From: an uncultured Prevotellaceae bacterium
GTDB taxonomy: Bacteria > Bacteroidota > Bacteroidia > Bacteroidales > Bacteroidaceae
Assembly: GCA_902800435.1 (NCBI GenBank)
Contig: CADCEQ010000026.1
Location: 1 to 64,000 of the forward strand
Length of the DNA: 64,000 bases
Direction: 5' to 3'
Shown: piece by piece, positions 59,922 to 64,000 of the stretch
Position numbering within the stretch: the first letter of the stretch is position 1
How the letters are laid out: every line of letters starts with the position of its first letter
Position numbers and translations under genes: made by a program
The notes under the pieces: model-generated
What the model saw: only the letters and a program-made list of their open reading frames with translations
Databases searched by the model: none
What the model was told of the DNA's origin: nothing

Positions 59922-60122
59922 TTACTTTTTACTAATGCTTCTGATGTATTGGTCGAGTCCGAATATGGAACCTGCCAAGAGGAACGACTGGGCCACGTAG
60001 TAGAGCAGTCCTGCGGCCACGTCTTCAATCTCTATGACCTGATACGCCACGAGCGCGATACTGCTCACGATGAGCAGCACCGCACAGGCGTACTGGGAGA
60101 TTTTGAAGCCGTTCTGTTTCAT
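59922..60122 (-). CDS. Small two-helix membrane protein
   Basis: A 66-residue protein with two hydrophobic segments (about 10-27 and 35-57). I do not recognise it. It lies 23 bp after the smalltalk-like gene, in the same direction. I start at 60122 (MKQNGFKIS); a longer frame to 60224 would overlap the upstream small gene and add basic, non-hydrophobic sequence. Confidence 0.55.
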   Translation of the reverse strand: MKQNGFKISQYACAVLLIVSSIALVAYQVIEIEDVAAGLLYYVAQSFLLAGSIFGLDQYIRSISKK

Positions 60123-60145
60123 GGTGAACTTCAACTTTTCATTTT

Positions 60146-60235
60146 TTACATCACGACGTTTCCAGCCGCGCCCCCTAACAGGAGGGTGATGACGTAACTG
60201 ATCACTTGAAGAATCGTTTTCCATGTCTTGTTCAT
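60146..60235 (-). CDS. Smalltalk/DUF6486-like mini-protein
   Basis: A 29-residue peptide: MNKTWKTILQVISYVITLLL then GGAAGNVVM. The pattern M-K/N-x-W-K-x-I/L-Q-V plus a single hydrophobic helix is that of the Bacteroidota smalltalk-type mini-proteins. It has a well-placed promoter (60295-60326) 59 bp upstream, which supports that it is expressed. Function unknown. Confidence 0.6.
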   Translation of the reverse strand: MNKTWKTILQVISYVITLLLGGAAGNVVM

Positions 60236-60294
60236 AATACTGTGTGTTTTAAATGGTGAATAAATAGGGTTAACTGTGCTCTCCGGCACAGGTA

Positions 60295-60326
60295 CAAAGG
60301 TACAAAAAATAATCGAGATGACCAAA
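60295..60326 (-). promoter_or_regulatory. Promoter of the mini-protein pair
   Basis: Reverse strand TTTG (60323-60326), a 20-bp spacer and TACCTTTG (60295-60302). Confidence 0.75.
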
Positions 60327-60392
60327 TATTTGCGTAGTATTCTTTGGTTATTCAGAAACAATTTGTCTTAACTATAATATTATGTTCACTTT

Positions 60393-60465
60393 AGAACCCC
60401 TGTTCTGTAAGGAGCACGAAGTAAAGAACCCCTGTCTTCCTTAGTTTTTCGTTAAAAAGCACGAA
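60393..60465. repeat. Direct repeats upstream of the defence module
   Basis: AGAACCCCTGT occurs at 60393-60403 and 60425-60435, and GCACGAA at 60414-60420 and 60459-60465. They mark the place where base composition falls and the AT-richer module begins. They may be a regulator site or an insertion boundary. The 302-bp spacer 60236-60537 holds nothing else except the promoters. Confidence 0.5.
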
Positions 60466-60489
60466 TAATACATCTTTTTTGGCAAATTA

Positions 60490-60521
60490 TTTGAAAGTTT
60501 GACAGAAAAGATGTAATTTTG
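60490..60521 (+). promoter_or_regulatory. Promoter of the DUF6577 gene
   Basis: TTTG (60490-60493), a 20-bp spacer and TAATTTTG (60514-60521), 16 bp upstream of the ATG. Confidence 0.7.
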
Positions 60522-60537
60522 TGGCGATTTCACTATA

Positions 60538-61266
60538 ATGACAACGACAGAGATTATATTAAACTTTATAGCCAAGAAGCATAGAACTTTCCTGCGGAAA
60601 GACCTTCTTGCTGATATCACTAGCCAGCAGCTAGAGATTAAGAAACGGGCTGTTGACCTTCAGTTGAGTCGTCTTGTTGCCTCTGGTATTATTCTTCGCA
60701 AGGAGCGCGGCGTATATACGTTGTCAGAGAATATTCTGCCAGAATATACCTACCGTCCCTCTGAAGATGAAAAGGACTTATTCCAACAACTTAAGCGGCA
60801 ATTCCCGCTTCTCGATTTATGTGTATGGAGTCCGCGGATACTGGCCTCATTCATGATTCACATTCCCAACATCAACTACATTCTTGTAGATGTAGAAAAA
60901 GTGGGTGTCGAATCTGTGTTCAACGCCTTACAGGGGATGGAATTGGCTAGGAACGTACTGATGACGCCATCACTAGAAGAATGCAATCGGTATCTTTGGG
61001 GCACTAATGCCATCGTGGTCCGTCAGCTGATAGGCCAGTCGCCATTGACAATCGTAGATGGATGTCTGGTTCCTCGTATTGAGAAGATTCTGGTTGATAT
61101 TGTTGGTGACAACGAACTGTTATTTGCAAGAGGCTCAGAGACATATAACATTTATGAATTTGCACGCGAGCGCAACAACATCAACATGAGCAAGCTGCTA
61201 CGCTATGCTTCGCGCCGTAACCGCAAAGATAAAGTAGAAGAAATCATAAACTCAATATCTATATAA
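60538..61266 (+). CDS. DUF6577 / AbiEi-like winged-HTH protein
   Basis: A 242-residue protein with an N-terminal winged HTH (about 1-62: TEIILNFIAKKHRTFLRKDLL...AVDLQLSRLVASGIILRKERGVYTLS, shown to mark the domain). An alpha/beta C-terminal domain (about 75-240) follows, with CVWSPRILASFM and a VVRQLIGQSPLTIVDGCLVPRIEKILVD segment. This is the layout of AbiEi-type antitoxins and DUF6577. The usual partner, an AbiEii nucleotidyltransferase, is absent; the next genes are a restriction-modification pair. It could be a transcriptional controller of that pair or the remnant of a toxin-antitoxin system. Confidence 0.7.
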   Translation: MTTTEIILNFIAKKHRTFLRKDLLADITSQQLEIKKRAVDLQLSRLVASGIILRKERGVYTLSENILPEYTYRPSEDEKDLFQQLKRQFPLLDLCVWSPRILASFMIHIPNINYILVDVEKVGVESVFNALQGMELARNVLMTPSLEECNRYLWGTNAIVVRQLIGQSPLTIVDGCLVPRIEKILVDIVGDNELLFARGSETYNIYEFARERNNINMSKLLRYASRRNRKDKVEEIINSISI

Positions 61267-61315
61267 TTTTTGTGTATTTTTGCAATTAAATCACAACTAT
61301 CTCCCAAAGTTTTCG

Positions 61316-61323
61316 TAACTTTG
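61316..61323 (+). promoter_or_regulatory. -7 element of the restriction-modification genes
   Basis: TAACTTTG, 17 bp upstream of the endonuclease ATG. No TTTG at the right distance, so this promoter may need an activator or be weak. Confidence 0.55.
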
Positions 61324-61340
61324 CAGCAAATTCTGTAGTT

Positions 61341-62798
61341 ATGAGTACAGTGATAGATCAAAGTAGAATATTCACAAGAGAGCAGGTTGAACGTCTGCTT
61401 ACTGCCACTATAGGAAAAACGTTGTTGCAAGCAGATGCCGCACAATTGTTTGCACACCACGAAGGTCGCGACAAGGTAAAAGGCATTGCTGGTGACATCA
61501 TTGAGGAGTCAGTTCTTGGTTGCAAGAAGGACAGCAAGCAGGAGCCTGACATACTTGTGGATGGCGTATTGACGGAGTTGAAAACTACCGGCATGATTGA
61601 GCCGAAGAAGAAAGACTCCCACTATATATATGAGTGTAAGGAGCCTGTCAGCATAACAGCTGTTTCGATTCCTGTCATTGTGAATGAGGAGTTCGAAACC
61701 TCCAACTTCTGGCATAAGTTGGCGCACATGCTTTGGGTCTATTATTGGTACAAGTCACCTGTAACGGTGAAATTGGAAGGATATAAGGAATTTCCCATTC
61801 TTGGCTTCCAGTTCTACGAGTTCAGCGATGATGACAAACTACTGTTGAAACAGGACTGGCTGTTAGTTCGTGACTTCCTGATTGTGATTCATCGCGACTA
61901 CCGCACACAACAAGAAAGGGAAGAGCAATATCCCAGGCTCTCTCATGAGTTGCGAGGTCAATTGATGTTGATAGATACAGCCCCTAAATTCCCCAACAAT
62001 CCTCGTTTCCGTTTGAAACGTGCCTATGCAACTGTCATTGCAGATCAGTTTTTTTCTAAGAAACACTTTGAGAAACTTGGGGAATCAATTAGCAAATACG
62101 CTGACATTGACAGAAAATGCCAGCTGATGACGAATAGATACAAGGGTAAGACATTCGCCCAGATAGCTTTGGAGTTAGGTATTAACATCGACATGGACGT
62201 AAAGAACTTTGCGGAGTGTGCTGTGGTTAAGATGTTTGGAGGGCATGTTTCGAAGTTGAATGATATTGAGGACTTCGCCAAGATAGGTATCATTGCTAAA
62301 AGTGTGCCCTTGTTGTCAGATGGCAAAGGGAAGGAAGACATGAAACTCTTTTTGCCAAATCTTGTTGATTGGACAAAAGAGACAGAATTTGAGGAATCAG
62401 TACTTTACGATTATTTTGCAGGACATCATTTCCTTCTAATCATTTATAAACATGTTGGCAAAGATGTTGTTTTTGAAGGTTTCAAGAGAGTCTTCTTTGA
62501 CGAGAAGTTTATAATTGATAATGTGAAGAAGACGTGGGATGACGTGCGTAATCTTATAACAAACAAGAAGCTTAAGATTGAGAGAAAAACGACGAAAGAT
62601 GGAACCGTAAGGGTTAATAAGTCTGGAACTTTCATGGAATCCCCCAACTTCCCCAAGCTATCCACACACAAAGTGTTTATTAGAGGTGGCGCTTCCAAAA
62701 CCTTGGATAAATACAAGACTCTTGAAATAAATGGGCTAAAGATGTTGCCGCAATATGTTTGGCTTGATAAAAAATACGTGCAAGAACTTATAAAGTAA
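61341..62798 (+). CDS. Sau3AI/MutH-type restriction endonuclease (predicted GATC)
   Basis: A 485-residue protein, about the length of Sau3AI. The N-terminal MutH-like PD-(D/E)xK nuclease shows D70-(8)-E79-L-K81 (EPDILVDGVLTELKTTG) with the upstream helix GDIIEESVLG. The family has a second, non-catalytic MutH-like domain, here about 260-480. Sau3AI cuts before GATC and is blocked by methylation of the C. The specificity here is inferred from the family and from the adjoining C5 methylase. The stop is one base before the methylase ATG. Base composition is lower than in the backbone. Confidence 0.85.
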   Translation: MSTVIDQSRIFTREQVERLLTATIGKTLLQADAAQLFAHHEGRDKVKGIAGDIIEESVLGCKKDSKQEPDILVDGVLTELKTTGMIEPKKKDSHYIYECKEPVSITAVSIPVIVNEEFETSNFWHKLAHMLWVYYWYKSPVTVKLEGYKEFPILGFQFYEFSDDDKLLLKQDWLLVRDFLIVIHRDYRTQQEREEQYPRLSHELRGQLMLIDTAPKFPNNPRFRLKRAYATVIADQFFSKKHFEKLGESISKYADIDRKCQLMTNRYKGKTFAQIALELGINIDMDVKNFAECAVVKMFGGHVSKLNDIEDFAKIGIIAKSVPLLSDGKGKEDMKLFLPNLVDWTKETEFEESVLYDYFAGHHFLLIIYKHVGKDVVFEGFKRVFFDEKFIIDNVKKTWDDVRNLITNKKLKIERKTTKDGTVRVNKSGTFMESPNFPKLSTHKVFIRGGASKTLDKYKTLEINGLKMLPQYVWLDKKYVQELIK

Positions 62799-62799
62799 A

Positions 62800-64000
62800 A
62801 TGAGTAAGAAACATCATATAAAAGTAGTAGAACTATTTGCCGGTGTGGGCGGTTTCCGCATTGGACTTGAAGGCGCGTCGGATGCCTACGAGACCATCTG
62901 GAATAACCAGTGGGAACCCTCGACTCAGCATCAGGACGCTTCGTTAGTATATCAAGCCCGCTTTGGTAGAAAAGGGCATTCTAATAAGGATATTAATACA
63001 GTACCGACAACAGACATACCTAATCATGATTTGTTGGTTGGTGGTTTTCCCTGTCAGGACTATTCTGTCGCTGCAACGTTAAGCCGTTCTGGAGGTATAG
63101 AGGGAAAGAAAGGTGTGCTGTGGTGGCAGATTTATCGCATCCTTCAGGAGAAGGGTGACAAACGTCCTCAGTATATTTTCTTCGAGAATGTTGACCGTCT
63201 GCTTAACTCTCCAGCTACTCAGCGTGGACGTGACTTTGCTATTATTCTTGCGTCGTTAGCAGATTTGGGCTATGTAGTAGAGTGGCGTATTATCAATGCA
63301 GCTGATTACGGTATGCCACAGCGTAGACGCAGAACTTACATCGTGGGCTACCTGAAAAATTCCGTGGTGGCTCAAAAGGTAGAGCAAATGGCTGACTGGG
63401 TGGAATTCGATGGAGTTATGGCAAAGGCTTTCGAGTTCAGACCAAAAGCTGGAACAGTATCTGAGTTTGACATAGAAGGTTCCATCAAGGAGGTTTCTGA
63501 CGGATTTAACAAAGGTAAGAAAGACAGTCCTTTTGGTAATGCAGGAATCATGATGGACCGTCATGTGTATTCTGTTGATGCAGACCCTGTTTATGACGGG
63601 CCTCGTCAGACATTGGGAGGCAATCTTGTTGATGAAAACTTCGTACCAGATGATTTCTTTATCTCGGAAGAGGAACTGCCTAAATGGGAATACGAAAAAG
63701 GTGCTAAGAAGATAGAGCGAGTTTCCAAGGAGGGCTACAAGTATATGTTCTCTGAGGGTGGTATGGCCTTCCCTGACTATCTTGACCAGCCGTCGCGCAC
63801 GATTATTACAGGCGAAGGTGGCGCATCGCCTTCTCGTTTCAAGCATGTGGTAAAGACAAAATCAGGCCGCTATCGTCGTTTGTTACCTATCGAGTTGGAA
63901 CGCATGAATATGTTCCCTGACAATCATACGCTTCATCCTGAAGTATCTGATGGCAGACGTGCATTCCTAATGGGTAATGCGTTGGTGTGTGGTATCGTGG
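62800..64000 (+). CDS. C5-cytosine DNA methyltransferase (partial, predicted partner of the nuclease)
   Basis: The first 400 codons are present; the gene runs off the right edge. Motif I is VVELFAGVGGFRIGLEG. The catalytic Cys85 is in GGFPCQDYSVA (motif IV), Glu129-Asn-Val in FFENVDRLL (motif VI), and QRRRRTYIVGY is motif VIII. The target-recognition region follows, then RRLLPIELERMNMFPDNHT (IX) and FLMGNALVCGIV (X). All main motifs are seen, so only the extreme C-terminus is missing. It should methylate the cytosine of the sequence cut by the preceding enzyme and protect the chromosome. Confidence 0.93.
   Translation, partial: MSKKHHIKVVELFAGVGGFRIGLEGASDAYETIWNNQWEPSTQHQDASLVYQARFGRKGHSNKDINTVPTTDIPNHDLLVGGFPCQDYSVAATLSRSGGIEGKKGVLWWQIYRILQEKGDKRPQYIFFENVDRLLNSPATQRGRDFAIILASLADLGYVVEWRIINAADYGMPQRRRRTYIVGYLKNSVVAQKVEQMADWVEFDGVMAKAFEFRPKAGTVSEFDIEGSIKEVSDGFNKGKKDSPFGNAGIMMDRHVYSVDADPVYDGPRQTLGGNLVDENFVPDDFFISEEELPKWEYEKGAKKIERVSKEGYKYMFSEGGMAFPDYLDQPSRTIITGEGGASPSRFKHVVKTKSGRYRRLLPIELERMNMFPDNHTLHPEVSDGRRAFLMGNALVCGIV

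Overview
The window looks like a chromosome segment of a gut or rumen Bacteroidota, most likely Prevotellaceae (Prevotella/Segatella type). Four things support this. Nearly every promoter I can place is the Bacteroidota type (TTTG, 19-21 bp, then TAnnTTTG), and there are no strong Shine-Dalgarno sites. Two type IX secretion parts are present (porQ beside cmk, and the OmpA/PD40 lipoprotein porE). There are BspA-type LRR proteins, with a GRYYNLNG...NGKK tail on the largest. Finally, Bacteroidota-typical DUFs recur (DUF1573, DUF4492, DUF5056, DUF6249, DUF4380, DUF6577). The backbone is GC-rich. Two stretches are visibly AT-richer and look acquired: about 33.6-36.3 kb and 60.3-64.0 kb.

Layout. 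0-3.6 kb: start of nrfH (nitrite reductase anchor) divergent from a Crp/Fnr regulator, with a 16-bp palindrome between them, then a hydrolase/YgjP/TSUP operon. 3.7-9.6 kb: tRNA-Ser(GGA), tatD, polyprenyl synthase, tonB, porQ-cmk, DUF389. 9.7-21.3 kb: a lipoprotein and a thioredoxin-fold protein facing a large reverse operon (alpha-2-macroglobulin, DUF1573, meaB, ispH). 21.4-33.6 kb: cellobiose phosphorylase, thyA, an rRNA methylase, a PspC/sigma/DUF5056 operon, porE, topB, Lrp and a transpeptidase. 33.6-36.3 kb: an accessory pocket with a DUF4160-DUF2442 fusion, a candidate structured RNA, a dockerin gene that looks frameshifted, and about 0.9 kb of decayed DNA. 36.3-50.8 kb: Sel1 protein, DUF4380, DUF4492-cydA-cydB, a TolC/HlyD/two-permease efflux operon, mrp, an LRR protein and trmB. 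50.9-60.2 kb: DUF4139 protein, BspA-like giant, SGNH hydrolase, a dockerin/discoidin protein and two tiny proteins. 60.4-64.0 kb: a defence module with an AbiEi/DUF6577-like protein, a Sau3AI/MutH-type endonuclease and a C5-cytosine methyltransferase running off the end.

The most unusual signal is not a gene. At least twelve places carry short, imperfect tandem arrays whose unit is 7 bp (sometimes 8 or 9), usually 3-7 copies. Each locus uses a different word. They sit on stop codons, between genes, or inside genes as in-frame insertions (tatD, ispH, alpha-2-macroglobulin, and the signal peptide of an LRR protein). A second set of four arrays has a 21-22 bp period, i.e. three heptamers or about two helical turns. 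Heptanucleotide STRR repeats of filamentous cyanobacteria are the nearest precedent I know. What makes or maintains the arrays here is unknown to me, and all functional statements about them are inference.
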